Source of the DNA: Herbiconiux sp. L3-i23
GTDB taxonomy: Bacteria; Actinomycetota; Actinomycetes; Actinomycetales; Microbacteriaceae
Assembly (NCBI RefSeq): GCF_023734115.1
Contig: NZ_AP025737.1
Span: 310,001-374,000 of the forward strand
DNA: 64,000 bases
Direction: 5' to 3'
The notes under the pieces were generated by a model. It saw only the letters and a list, made by a program, of their open reading frames with translations, was not told the DNA's origin and did no database searches. Every line of letters begins with the position of its first letter. Position 1 is the first letter of the stretch. Below, one piece after another: positions 8,083-16,692 of this stretch. Position numbers and translations under genes: made by a program.

Positions 8083-9348
8083 TCAACGGGCAGTCGCGCC
8101 GTCCGAGCCCCAGGGGTCGATCTCCTCGACGTCGCGCACCCCGCGCAGCGCGAGGAACATCGGCAGCGGAGTGATGACGATGATGAGCCCCGAGATGAGC
8201 AGAGTGAGGCGGGCGCCGATGAGATCGCCGAGCACACCGCCGAGGAGGGCGCCGATGGGGAAGCCGAACATGATGAGTACCCGCACTGTGGCGTTGACGC
8301 GGCCCAGGAGGTGGTCGGGGCACAGTCGTTGGCGGAGGCTGACGTTCGTGATCGAGTAGATGATCTGGCCGAGCTCCCCGGCCGCGCCGCCGACGATCAG
8401 CAGCACGATGCCGAACCACCCGGGCTGCGCCAGAACGTTCACCAACGAGAGCGGTGCGGTCACCGCGAGCGACAGCCAGATGATGCGCGCCGACCCGAAG
8501 GCGCCGGCGAGGCGCGGAGTGAGGGCGGCTCCGGCGATGACGGTGACCGACCCGACGGCGAACACGATGCCGATGACCGGCGCGGACAGTCCGAGGGTGC
8601 GGGCGGCGAAGATGATGGTCACGGCCGAGGCGATCGCGAAGGCGAAGTTGCCGCCGGCGCTCGCCAGCGCCGTGGCGCGGAGGATCCGGTTACCGAGAAC
8701 GAAGCGGAGCCCCTCGGCGATGTCGGTGCGCAGTCGCGGCCGCACCGCGGGCACGGGCAGCGCGGTCTCGCGGGTGCGGATCGCCATCAGCGACAGCGCC
8801 GACGCGGCGAACGTCGCCGACTGCACGAGCACGACGTTCGCGGCGCCGATCAGCGCCACGAGGAAGCCGCCGATGCCGGGACCCGCGACCTGGCCCGACG
8901 CGCGCAGCGTCTCCATCGCCGAGTTGCCGGCGAGCACCTTGTCGCGTCCGATGACCGAGGGGATGTAGCTCTGATAGCCGACGTCGAAGAACACTCGGGC
9001 GGCGCCCAGCAGGAGCGAGACGACGATGAGCTGGGCGATGCTGAGCGCCCCGAACAATGCGGCGAGGGGGATCGTCGCCAGGAGTACCGCTCGGGCGATG
9101 TCGCTCGCGATGAGGATGGGGCGCCGGTGCATGCGGTCGACCCACGCGCCGGCCGGCAGACCGATGAGCGCGAACGCGATGGTCGACGCGGCGGAGACCA
9201 GGCCGACCTCCAACGCGGATGCGTCGAGGTCGAGCACGGCGAGCAGCGGGATCGCGACCGCGCTGACCTGGCTGCCGAGTTGGCTGGTGGTCTGGCCCGC
9301 GAGCAGCAGCCGGAAATCACGGTGGGCGAACAACGAAGCACCGGACAC
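8083..9348 (-). CDS. MFS transporter, drug/siderophore exporter type
   Basis: A 421-residue membrane protein with about 12 hydrophobic segments. The start FAHRDFRLLLAGQTTSQLGS and the loop GLPAGAWVDRMHRR (the A-motif between helices 2 and 3) are typical of the MFS_3 group that includes enterobactin exporter EntS and macrolide pumps. The GTG start at 9348 follows AGGAGG, a strong ribosome binding site. It is a single-gene unit, divergent from the CAP-like gene. The substrate is not visible from sequence. Confidence 0.88.
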   Translation of the reverse strand: MSGASLFAHRDFRLLLAGQTTSQLGSQVSAVAIPLLAVLDLDASALEVGLVSAASTIAFALIGLPAGAWVDRMHRRPILIASDIARAVLLATIPLAALFGALSIAQLIVVSLLLGAARVFFDVGYQSYIPSVIGRDKVLAGNSAMETLRASGQVAGPGIGGFLVALIGAANVVLVQSATFAASALSLMAIRTRETALPVPAVRPRLRTDIAEGLRFVLGNRILRATALASAGGNFAFAIASAVTIIFAARTLGLSAPVIGIVFAVGSVTVIAGAALTPRLAGAFGSARIIWLSLAVTAPLSLVNVLAQPGWFGIVLLIVGGAAGELGQIIYSITNVSLRQRLCPDHLLGRVNATVRVLIMFGFPIGALLGGVLGDLIGARLTLLISGLIIVITPLPMFLALRGVRDVEEIDPWGSDGATAR

Positions 9349-9689
9349 GGTGGGCCTCCTAGAGCGTTACTGACGGTGGACCCCGAACCCGTCAGCTCGA
9401 CCGAAGTCGTCGCTAGGGGAGGGAAACGCTACCAGATGCACAGACCTCCACCAAAATCCGACGGCCGGTCTCCCCGCCCGATGGCGGGTCGCGGACTGCC
9501 GTGGGACGTGCCCCGCGAACGGGTGACGAATCCCCCGGCATGAGGCTGCGAGTGCCCCCAAAACGCGGCTGATCGGGCCTTTTTTCTCCTGTGAGCGCTT
9601 GTTCGCAGAGCGAACACCTTCTTACTGTGGCAACGCGGCGCATCCGGGGGGATGGACGCCGTGAAACATCAACCGGGGGGACAGTCGTC
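9349..9689. other. intergenic region between divergent MFS and CAP-like genes
   Basis: About 340 bases with no credible gene. It must contain both divergent promoters. Visible items are a T-rich run near 9578-9587 and a palindrome TGTTCGC-AGA-GCGAACA at 9600-9616. The palindrome could be a regulator site for the CAP-like gene, but no cognate regulator lies nearby. Confidence 0.4.
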
Positions 9690-10460
9690 GTGAGGACGAT
9701 GATCAGATCGATCGTGGCGACCGCGCTCGTCACGGCAGCGGTGACGGTGAGCGTGCCGCTCACGGTCGCGGTCGGCGCGTGGACCGCAACGGCGGTTCCC
9801 GTCGTCTCCGCGAGTGCGGGCACCGGAGCCGACTCGCTCGGCAGGCTCTTCCGCGCCGCAGGATCGGCCGCTCGCGCCGCCTCGTCCGCCGCTCCCGCGA
9901 GCGTCGGCGTCGGCGAGGGGAGCATGACGATCGCCGTCACCATCCCCGAGCGCAGCGCACCGGCCTGCCCGGCCGACGTGTCGGGCTCGACGAACACGGC
10001 GCCGTCGATGACGGCCGGAGACGGCGCCATCGCGGGCACCAGCTCGGCCGACCTCGCCCAGTTCGCGGCGAGCTTCAACGCGATCCGCGTCGCGAACTGC
10101 CTGGAGCCGGTTCCCACGGACCACTTCGTCTACGACTCCTGCATGGAGCAGCGCCTCATCTGGATGGCGGAGGACCCGAGCACCGACCCCGCCAGCGCGT
10201 GGGGGCATGAGGGATCCGTCCGCAGCGACGGTCTCGCCAGCGTCGGCTGCGACGGCAACCTCGCGGGCGGATCCGACAACACGTCCGAGACCGTCGCGCA
10301 GAAGTGGTGGGATTCACCGGCGCACCGCGCGTCCCTGTTCCGCCCCGACATTCCGTTCGGCGTCGATGACGTCTGCGTCCGGTTCGCGATGACTCACGGC
10401 GGGGTGCCGAACGAGCCCTACTCGTTCACGCGCGCCGCAGCCCGCTGGACCAGCTGCTGA
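9690..10460 (+). CDS. secreted CAP-domain-like protein
   Basis: A 256-residue protein with an N-terminal signal-like segment (MIRSIVATALVTAAVTVSVP) and a low-complexity Ala/Ser/Gly linker to about residue 110. The C-terminal domain has features of a divergent CAP/SCP domain: AQFAASFNAIRVANCLEPVP, MEQRLIWMAED, and SETVAQKWWDSPAHRASLF with the tail MTHGG. Cysteines in the domain suggest disulfides. The GTG at 9690 lies nine bases after GGGGGGA; ATG 9699 is an alternative. The catalytic-like His/Glu set of classic CAP proteins is only partly visible, so the family call is moderate and the function unknown. Confidence 0.6.
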   Translation: MRTMIRSIVATALVTAAVTVSVPLTVAVGAWTATAVPVVSASAGTGADSLGRLFRAAGSAARAASSAAPASVGVGEGSMTIAVTIPERSAPACPADVSGSTNTAPSMTAGDGAIAGTSSADLAQFAASFNAIRVANCLEPVPTDHFVYDSCMEQRLIWMAEDPSTDPASAWGHEGSVRSDGLASVGCDGNLAGGSDNTSETVAQKWWDSPAHRASLFRPDIPFGVDDVCVRFAMTHGGVPNEPYSFTRAAARWTSC

Positions 10461-10560
10461 TTCGCCGACCGCCGTCGTTCGTCTCCGTGCAGGGAGCGCT
10501 CTCGGCAGCCCTCTAGCATGGGAGCCGTCCGGAACGAGCCGGACGGTGAGGAGCACGTGC

Positions 10561-11553
10561 GTGAGCATCCGATGGGGCATTCTGGCGACGGGCGGCATCG
10601 CCGCCGCATTCACGAAGGACCTCGCGACCGCGGGGCTCACGGCGACCGCGGTCGGTAGTCGCTCCCTCGAGAAGGCGCAGGCCTTCGCCTCGAAGTACGG
10701 CCTCGCCAACGCGCACGGCAGCTATGAGGAGCTCGTCGCCGACCCCGAGGTCGATATCGTCTACGTCGCGACGCCGCACCCCGGTCACGTCGACGGCGCG
10801 ATCCTCGCGCTCGAAGCCGGCAAGCACGTGCTCGTCGAGAAGCCGTTCACGCTGAACGCCGACGAAGCCCGCCGCATCACCGAGCTCGCCTCCCGCAAGG
10901 GGCTGCTCGTGCTCGAGGCGATGTGGACCCGATTCCTGCCGCACATCGTGCGCCTCCACGAGATCCTCGACGCCGGCACCCTCGGCGATGTCCGCACCGT
11001 CTTCGCCGACCACAACCAGAACCTGCCGAAGGATCCGGAGCACCGCCTGAACAACCCCGACCTCGGCGGGGGAGCGCTGCTTGACCTCGGCATCTACCCG
11101 GTGTCCTTCGCGGTCGACGTCCTCGGTGTGCCGACATCGGTCAAGGCGATCGCCGCGAAGACGGCGACCGGAGTCGATCGCCAGACGGCGATGGTCCTCG
11201 GGCACGAGGGCGGGCGCCAGTCGCTGCTGCACGCCGCGCTCGACACCCGCGGCCCGAACCGGTCGGTCGTCATCGGAACCCTCGGCCGGGTCGAGATCGA
11301 GGAAGGGTGGGGCGTGGCCCAGTCGTTCACCGTCTTCGACGAGGCAGGCGAGGTGGCCGAGCGCTTCGAGACGCACATCGACGGGCGCGGGATGCAGTTC
11401 CAGGCGCTCGAAGCGGAACGGCTGATCGAGGCCGGCGAGATCGCGAGCCCTCGATTGAGTCCTGCCGAGTCCGTCGCCATCATGGCGGTGCTCGACGAGG
11501 TCCGTGCCCAGATCGGGCTCGTCTATCCGGGCGAGCAGCCGAAGGGCGAGTAG
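10561..11553 (+). CDS. Gfo/Idh/MocA family NAD(P)-dependent oxidoreductase
   Basis: A 330-residue enzyme. The N-terminal Rossmann fold shows WGILATGGIAAAFTKDL; the core has YVATPHPGH, then GKHVLVEKPFTLNADEA (the conserved EKP lysine), and LLDLGIYPV in the C-terminal domain. It resembles the trans-1,2-dihydrobenzene-1,2-diol dehydrogenase / glucose-fructose oxidoreductase subgroup, which oxidises or reduces sugars. The GTG at 10561 follows GAGGAG with good spacing. A -10-like TAGCAT at 10513 and a 5' leader hairpin (around 10528-10546) precede it. The substrate is not known. Confidence 0.88.
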   Translation: MSIRWGILATGGIAAAFTKDLATAGLTATAVGSRSLEKAQAFASKYGLANAHGSYEELVADPEVDIVYVATPHPGHVDGAILALEAGKHVLVEKPFTLNADEARRITELASRKGLLVLEAMWTRFLPHIVRLHEILDAGTLGDVRTVFADHNQNLPKDPEHRLNNPDLGGGALLDLGIYPVSFAVDVLGVPTSVKAIAAKTATGVDRQTAMVLGHEGGRQSLLHAALDTRGPNRSVVIGTLGRVEIEEGWGVAQSFTVFDEAGEVAERFETHIDGRGMQFQALEAERLIEAGEIASPRLSPAESVAIMAVLDEVRAQIGLVYPGEQPKGE

Positions 11554-11560
11554 CCGCTCG

Positions 11561-11566
11561 TACACT
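11561..11566 (+). promoter_or_regulatory. -10 box of a leaderless promoter for the D-Ala-D-Ala carboxypeptidase gene
   Basis: TACACT (TAnnnT) lies six bases before the GTG at 11573, so transcription would start at the start codon. There is no Shine-Dalgarno sequence in between. Confidence 0.55.
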
Positions 11567-11572
11567 GTTGCG

Positions 11573-12976
11573 GTGACGAAGACCCGGCGCCGTGCACTCC
11601 TCATCACCGGGGGTGCGCTCGTCTACGCGCTGCTCGTCGGCGCCGCCGGTGTCGCCGGCGCGTCGACCAGGAGCGCGACCCCGATGCCGGCACCCGCCAC
11701 GGCGAGTCCGAGTGCCACAGCGACCCCGACGATCGAGCCTCGCGCGGTGCCGGCCGCTCCGGTCGGTGCCGCGCGGCTGCGCACCTGCTCGGTCGCGGGC
11801 GCGGCGAGCGACGGCAGGCTGGCGGAATTCCAGGCGATGGTCGTCAACGCGAGCACCGGGGAGGTGCTGTACGACCGTGGCGGATACCAGCCGTCACGGA
11901 CGGCGAGCGTGCTGAAGGTCCTCACGTCGGCCGCAGCGCTGTCGGTTCTCGGTCCGGACTACCGGCTGGCGACCACGGTGGTGCGCGGTGCGGAGCCGGG
12001 CCAGGTGGTGCTGATCGGTGGCGGGGATCCGACCCTGTCGCGTACGCCCTCCGGCGACGAGTCGGCCTACGACGGAGCGCCGCACCTCGACGATCTGGCC
12101 GCACAGGTCCGCGCCGCATGGAACGCCGACCCGCAGACGGCCGGCACCCCCATCACGAGTCTCGTGCTCGACTCCTCGTACTTCTCGGGCGACACCTGGG
12201 AGCCGAGCTGGAACCGCAAAGAGCTCTACGACGGGTACATGCCCGAGATCACCGCCCTGATGGTCGACGGCGACCGGGACAACGCCTACAACAACACCTC
12301 GGCCCGCAGCGAGGATCCCGTGGGTCGGGCGGGCGATGCGTTCGCGTCCGCGCTCGGCGGCGGCGTCGCAGTCTCGCGCGGCGTGGCGCCGCAGGGCGCG
12401 CCGCAGCTCGGGCGCGTGGAGTCGCAGCCGGTGTCGACGCTCGTCTACCAGACCCTCATCGTGAGCGACAACACGATCGCCGAGGCGCTCGCCCGCGTCA
12501 CCGCCATCCAGGCCGGCGCGGGCAACAGCTTCGGTTCGCTGCAGCAGGGCATCACCGCGGGGCTCGCCGCGTACGGTCTGGACACCTCGCAGCTGCGCAT
12601 CGCCGACGGGTCCGGGCTCAGCCCGAACAACGCGGTTCCGCCGTCGTATCTCACCTCGCTGTTCATCAAGGTCAACAACCGCGAGGGCAACCTCTGGGCG
12701 GTCTTCGACGGGCTGCCCGTGTCCGGCCGGGCCGGGTCACTGAGCTACTCCGACCGTTTCTCCGGCGCGAGTTCGCGCGCCGACGGTGCGGTGCACGCGA
12801 AGACCGGGTGGATCGACGACGGCTACACCCTGTCCGGCATCGTCTACGCCGCCGACGGCACCCCGCTGACGTTCGCGATCTACGCGCTCGGCGACGTCTC
12901 GGACAGTGCGAAGCAGGCCATCGACGCACTCACCGCGGCGTTCTGGGACTGCGGCAACAACCTGTCCAACCTCTGA
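11573..12976 (+). CDS. dacB: D-alanyl-D-alanine carboxypeptidase/endopeptidase (PBP4, peptidase S13)
   Basis: A 467-residue penicillin-binding protein that trims peptidoglycan peptides outside the membrane. It has an N-terminal membrane anchor (LLITGGALVYALLVGAAGVAG) and a Pro/Thr/Ala linker. The three active-site motifs are SVLK (Ser112-Lys115), SDN (Ser298-Asn300) and KTG (Lys410). The spacing of more than 180 residues between the first two motifs is the mark of the S13 family, which carries an inserted domain. The GTG at 11573 has no ribosome binding site but a -10 box directly upstream. A repeat block follows the gene. Confidence 0.93.
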   Translation: MTKTRRRALLITGGALVYALLVGAAGVAGASTRSATPMPAPATASPSATATPTIEPRAVPAAPVGAARLRTCSVAGAASDGRLAEFQAMVVNASTGEVLYDRGGYQPSRTASVLKVLTSAAALSVLGPDYRLATTVVRGAEPGQVVLIGGGDPTLSRTPSGDESAYDGAPHLDDLAAQVRAAWNADPQTAGTPITSLVLDSSYFSGDTWEPSWNRKELYDGYMPEITALMVDGDRDNAYNNTSARSEDPVGRAGDAFASALGGGVAVSRGVAPQGAPQLGRVESQPVSTLVYQTLIVSDNTIAEALARVTAIQAGAGNSFGSLQQGITAGLAAYGLDTSQLRIADGSGLSPNNAVPPSYLTSLFIKVNNREGNLWAVFDGLPVSGRAGSLSYSDRFSGASSRADGAVHAKTGWIDDGYTLSGIVYAADGTPLTFAIYALGDVSDSAKQAIDALTAAFWDCGNNLSNL

Positions 12977-12997
12977 CCGAGGAGTCGTTCCACCCGG

Positions 12998-13455
12998 TCG
13001 TCGAGTAAGCGAAGCGCACCGAGACCATGCCCCTGTGCTCTCGATACGCTCGTTCCTCGCTACTCGAGCCGTCTCGATACGGCGCTGGCGCGCCTACTCG
13101 ACGACCGGGTGGGGACTCGTGCCCTTCGTATCGCTTCGCTCAACGCGCGGGCCCCTATTCGGTCGTTGAGTAGCGACGAAGGAGCGTATCGAAACGGGTC
13201 GAGTAAGCGGAGCGCATCGAGACCATGCCCCCTGTGCTCTCGATACGCTCGTTCCTCGCTACTCGAGCCGTCCCGATACGGGCCTGGCGGCCCTACTCGA
13301 CGACCGGGTCTGCGACTCGTGCCCTCCGTATCGCTTCGCTCGCGAGCGTGCCTGGACCCGGTCGTCGAGTAGCGACGGAGGAGCGTATCGAGTCCCCCGC
13401 GCAAGCGTGCGCGGTGGGCTCAGGGTCGAGTAAGCGGAGCGCATCGAGACCGCAG
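12998..13455. repeat. tandem and inverted repeat block of Microbacteriaceae type
   Basis: About 460 bases made of repeated forms of GTCGAGTAGCGACGGAGGAG and its reverse complement, with related words such as TCGATACGCTCGTTCCTCGC. Two long direct copies of about 130 bases start near 13009 and 13208, offset by about 199 bases, and differ at only a few positions. A third, partial unit ends the block. No ORF with coding character lies inside. It fills the gap between the convergent dacB and ribokinase genes. Similar words are widely scattered in genomes of this family; no transposase is present. Confidence 0.85.
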
Positions 13456-13466
13456 GCCCCCCGGAA

Positions 13467-14369
13467 TCAGAGGGTGGCGGCGATCTCGGACCAGACCGGC
13501 ATCGAGGAGGTCGCGCCCGCGCGGGTGACCGAGATGGCGGCGCCCGCCGTCGCCGCGTGCAGCGCGGTCTCGAGCTCGTCGCCGGCAGCGAGACGCGCGG
13601 CCAGGACACCGACGAACGTGTCGCCCGCGCCCGTGGTGTCGACGGCATCGACCTTCCGGGCGGCGACCTCGACGACGACGGCGCCCTCGCGGCAGACGAG
13701 CGCTCCGCGCGAGCCCCGCGTCATCACGACCGTACCGACCCGTTCGCTCAGCCAGACGGCGGCGTCCTGCTCGTCGTCGAGGCCCGCGAGTTCGCAGGCC
13801 TCGTGCTCGTTCGGGACCAGTACGTCGACGAAGCTCCACAGCTCCTCGTCGACGGGCTGCACCGGCGCGGGGGTCAGCATCGTCTTGGTGCCCACCGATC
13901 GGGCGTGACGCAGCGCCTCGGCGACGAGCGGCTGCGGGCGCTCGAACTGCACGAGAAGCCAATCGGAGTCGGCGATCGCGCCGCGGTCGTTGTCGTCGAG
14001 CTCGGGGATGGCGGCGTTCGCGCCCGACACGACGACGATGCTGTTCTCGCCCCCGTCGACCACCGAGATGTGAGCGGTGCCGGTCGGGGCGTCGGTCACG
14101 CGGAGCGTCGAGACGGCGATGCCGTCGGCCTCCATCTGGATGCGCAGCTCGGTTCCGAACGCATCGTCGCCGATCGCGCCGGCGAAGGTCACCGCGCCGC
14201 CCGCTCGGGCAGCGGCGACGGCCTGGTTGAGGCCTTTCCCGCCCGGCACCGTCGAGAAGTGGGAGCCGAACATGGTCTCGCCCGGCTTCGGCAGGCGGGG
14301 TTGGCGCACGACGAGATCCATGTTGGCGCTGCCCAGCACCGTGATGCGTCCCCGTCGATCCATCGTCAT
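13467..14369 (-). CDS. rbsK: ribokinase (PfkB family)
   Basis: A 300-residue sugar kinase converting ribose to ribose-5-phosphate. The N-terminal PfkB signature ITVLGSANMDLVVRQPRLPKPGET and GGKGLNQAVAAARAG are those of ribokinase. The C-terminal signature DTTGAGDTFVG contains the catalytic Asp. Two close ATG codons (14369 and 14363) are possible starts, with AAGGGG just upstream of the first. It stands alone, with no ribose transporter beside it. Another PfkB substrate is possible, but the motif pattern favours ribose or deoxyribose. Confidence 0.88.
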   Translation of the reverse strand: MTMDRRGRITVLGSANMDLVVRQPRLPKPGETMFGSHFSTVPGGKGLNQAVAAARAGGAVTFAGAIGDDAFGTELRIQMEADGIAVSTLRVTDAPTGTAHISVVDGGENSIVVVSGANAAIPELDDNDRGAIADSDWLLVQFERPQPLVAEALRHARSVGTKTMLTPAPVQPVDEELWSFVDVLVPNEHEACELAGLDDEQDAAVWLSERVGTVVMTRGSRGALVCREGAVVVEVAARKVDAVDTTGAGDTFVGVLAARLAAGDELETALHAATAGAAISVTRAGATSSMPVWSEIAATL

Positions 14370-14449
14370 ACGCCCCTTCGCACAGTCCGCAGCAACCCTA
14401 CCGGGCGCCCGTCGGTGGCCATCGCCGCCCGCAGGCCGGCGGCTCTCCG

Positions 14450-14455
14450 TAGAAT
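14450..14455 (+). promoter_or_regulatory. -10 box of a leaderless promoter for the nicotinamidase gene
   Basis: TAGAAT ends six bases before the ATG at 14462, consistent with a leaderless transcript. Confidence 0.55.
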
Positions 14456-14461
14456 CGGGGC

Positions 14462-15040
14462 ATGAAGCGAGCGCTCTTCATCATCGACGTCCAGAACGAC
14501 TTCACCGAGGGCGGTGCCCTCGGCGTCGCCGGCGGCGCCGCGGTCGCTGCCGGCGTGAGCCGCTACCTCGACGAACACGAGGGCGATTACGACCTCGTCT
14601 TCGCCTCGCGCGACTGGCACGATGCCGAGAACGACAACGGCGGCCACTTCGCGACCGATGAGGCGCCCGACTTCGTCGACTCCTGGCCGGTGCACTGCGT
14701 CGCCGGCACACCGGGCGCCGACTACCACCCCGACCTCGACCTCAGCGACGTGGACTTCCACATCCACAAGGGGCAGGGGGTCCCCGCGTACTCCATCTAC
14801 GAGGGCACCACCACCGAGGGCGTCCCGGTCCGTCGGCTCATCGAGCAGCACGGCATCGACGAGATCGACGTCGTGGGCATCGCCACCGACTACTGCGTGC
14901 GGGCGTCCGCCCTCGACGCGAAGGAGCACGGCAAGCGGGTACGCGTCTTCACCGACCTGGTCGCCGGTGTCGCGGAAGACTCCAGCGAGCGGGCGTTCCG
15001 GGAGCTCGAAGCGGCCGGGGTCGAGCTCGCGCATTCCTGA
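14462..15040 (+). CDS. pncA: nicotinamidase (isochorismatase-like hydrolase)
   Basis: A 192-residue cytosolic hydrolase that deamidates nicotinamide to nicotinate for NAD salvage. The catalytic triad is visible: Asp9 in IIDVQNDF, Lys103 in HIHKGQG and Cys145 in ATDYCVRAS. The metal-binding Asp/His set is in SRDWHD. Length and order match bacterial PncA. The start is preceded by a -10 box with no ribosome binding site. It points the same way as the dehydrogenase gene that follows, which has its own -10 box. Confidence 0.92.
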   Translation: MKRALFIIDVQNDFTEGGALGVAGGAAVAAGVSRYLDEHEGDYDLVFASRDWHDAENDNGGHFATDEAPDFVDSWPVHCVAGTPGADYHPDLDLSDVDFHIHKGQGVPAYSIYEGTTTEGVPVRRLIEQHGIDEIDVVGIATDYCVRASALDAKEHGKRVRVFTDLVAGVAEDSSERAFRELEAAGVELAHS

Positions 15041-15065
15041 CGGTCCAGCCCGCGCTCCCGGTCGT

Positions 15066-15071
15066 TAGGCT
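15066..15071 (+). promoter_or_regulatory. -10 box of a leaderless promoter for the aldehyde dehydrogenase gene
   Basis: TAGGCT ends six bases before the GTG at 15078. This shows the gene can be transcribed apart from pncA although only 37 bases separate them. Confidence 0.55.
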
Positions 15072-15077
15072 GAGCGC

Positions 15078-16565
15078 GTGTCAGCAACCGCCCCCACCGC
15101 CGCCGACGAGTCCCGAGTTCTCGGGAGCGTCCCCACCGACCTGCTGATCGGCGCCGACTGGTCGCCGAGTTCCAGCGGAGCCACCTTCGACGTGCGCGAC
15201 CCCGCGACGGGCGCGGTGCTCGCGACCATCGCCGACGCGACGCCCGAGGACGGCATCCGCGCGCTCGACGCCGCCGTCGCCGCGTCCGAGCAATGGGCGG
15301 CGACGGCTCCGCGCGTGCGGTCGGACCTGCTGCGGGCCGCGTTCGATCGGGTCCGCGAGCGCGCGGAGGACCTCGCCCTGCTGATGACGCTCGAGATGGG
15401 CAAGCCGCTCGCCGAGTCGCGCGGCGAGGTCGCCTACGGGGGCGAGTTCCTGCGCTGGTTCTCGGAGGAGGCGGTGCGCATCAGCGGCCGTTACGGCATC
15501 AACCCCGAGGGCACCGGCCGCACGATCGTGTCGCAGCACCCCGTCGGGCCGAGCTTCTTCATCACTCCGTGGAACTTCCCGCTGGCGATGGCGACCCGCA
15601 AGATCGCTCCCGCCCTCGCCGCGGGCTGCACCGTGGTCGTGAAGCCCGCCGAGCTCACCCCGCTCACCACGCTCGCGCTCGGCTCCATCTTCCGCGAGGT
15701 CGGTCTGCCCGACGGTGTGCTGAACATCGTCACGACGACCGACTCGAAGGGCGTCTCGTCGCCGATCATCGCCGACCCGCGGCTGCGCAAGCTGAGCTTC
15801 ACCGGCTCGACGCCGGTCGGTGTGACCCTGATGAAGCAGGCCGCCGACAACGTCTTGCGCACCTCGATGGAACTCGGCGGCAACGCGCCGTTCCTCGTCT
15901 TCGAGGACGCGGACCTCGACGCCGCGGTCGCGGGTGCGATGCTTGCGAAGTTCCGCAACATCGGCGAGGCCTGCACCGCGGCGAATCGCTTCCTCGTGCA
16001 CGAGAGCATCGCCGACGAGTTCACTCGGCGCATCACCGACGCCGTCTCCGAGCTTCCGGTCGGCCGCGGCACCGAGGACGGCGTCCGTATCGGTCCGCTG
16101 ATCAACGAGAGCGCCGTCGCGAAGGCCGACGAGCTGGTGCGCGACGCGGTCGAGCGGGGGGCCACAGTGCGCACCGGCGGATCGCCGATCGACGGCGACG
16201 GCACCTTCTACGCGCCGACCGTGGTGTCGGGCGTGCAGCAGGGCAGCGACATCCTGCGCACCGAGATCTTCGGACCGGTCGTCTCGATCGTCACCTTCGC
16301 CGACGAGGACGAGGCGGTGCGCATCGCCAACGACACCGAGTTCGGTCTCGTCTCTTACGCGTTCACGCGCGATCTGGCCCGCGGTCAGCGCCTCATCGAA
16401 CGGTTGAGGACCGGGATGATGGGGCTCAACGTCGGGGTCATCTCCAACGCATCCGCCCCGTTCGGCGGCGTCAAGCAGTCGGGTGTCGGACGCGAGGGCG
16501 GCTTCGAGGGCATCCACGAATACCTCGACACGAAGTACACGATGACGCCCAACCCCTTCGCCTGA
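15078..16565 (+). CDS. gabD: NAD(P)-dependent succinate-semialdehyde dehydrogenase family protein
   Basis: A 495-residue aldehyde dehydrogenase. It has FFITPWNFPLAMATRKIAPA (cofactor and substrate tunnel), the catalytic base Glu265 in MELGGNAPF, and the nucleophile Cys299 in GEACTAANRF. The EIFGPVVSIV motif follows. The closest pattern is the succinate-semialdehyde dehydrogenase GabD group, which oxidises the semialdehyde to succinate. No aminotransferase gabT is beside it, so a broader aldehyde role cannot be ruled out. The GTG start is of leaderless type. Confidence 0.85.
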   Translation: MSATAPTAADESRVLGSVPTDLLIGADWSPSSSGATFDVRDPATGAVLATIADATPEDGIRALDAAVAASEQWAATAPRVRSDLLRAAFDRVRERAEDLALLMTLEMGKPLAESRGEVAYGGEFLRWFSEEAVRISGRYGINPEGTGRTIVSQHPVGPSFFITPWNFPLAMATRKIAPALAAGCTVVVKPAELTPLTTLALGSIFREVGLPDGVLNIVTTTDSKGVSSPIIADPRLRKLSFTGSTPVGVTLMKQAADNVLRTSMELGGNAPFLVFEDADLDAAVAGAMLAKFRNIGEACTAANRFLVHESIADEFTRRITDAVSELPVGRGTEDGVRIGPLINESAVAKADELVRDAVERGATVRTGGSPIDGDGTFYAPTVVSGVQQGSDILRTEIFGPVVSIVTFADEDEAVRIANDTEFGLVSYAFTRDLARGQRLIERLRTGMMGLNVGVISNASAPFGGVKQSGVGREGGFEGIHEYLDTKYTMTPNPFA

Positions 16566-16582
16566 GGTCAGGCCCTCCGGGG

Positions 16583-16674
16583 CGGGTGCACGGATCAGGA
16601 GATCCGGCCGGAAATCGGGCGAGTCGCACACGGATCAGGACCGATCCGCCGACTTCTCCTGATCCGTGTACCCG
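16583..16674. repeat. long composite hairpin between convergent genes (P3)
   Basis: Outer 19-base arms (16583-16601 and 16656-16674) pair with one G-T position. The inner part repeats the core CACGGATCAGGA at about 16630-16641 and has a small stem AGTCG/CGACT. Thus the same 12-base core occurs twice directly and once inverted. It fills the gap between the aldehyde dehydrogenase and ABC transporter stops, so it may end both transcripts. Confidence 0.7.
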
Positions 16675-16692
16675 CTGCGGGGATGCCCCGGG

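Noticed and set aside
8032-9543. 503-codon plus-strand frame opposite the MFS gene
   Set aside because: Low-complexity Asp/Glu/Arg sequence with no family motif; the minus-strand transporter explains the region.
9600-9616. LexA (SOS) box at TGTTCGC-AGA-GCGAACA
   Set aside because: The actinobacterial SOS box has CGAAC first and GTTCG second; here the halves are in the opposite order and the spacer is wrong. It remains an unassigned palindrome.
12998-13455. CRISPR array
   Set aside because: The repeats are irregular, self-complementary and not separated by uniform unique spacers; no cas genes are present.
13467-14369. Ribokinase as part of the sugar operon at 19-29 kb
   Set aside because: It is 5 kb away, on the other strand, with unrelated genes between. 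A shared pathway cannot be shown.
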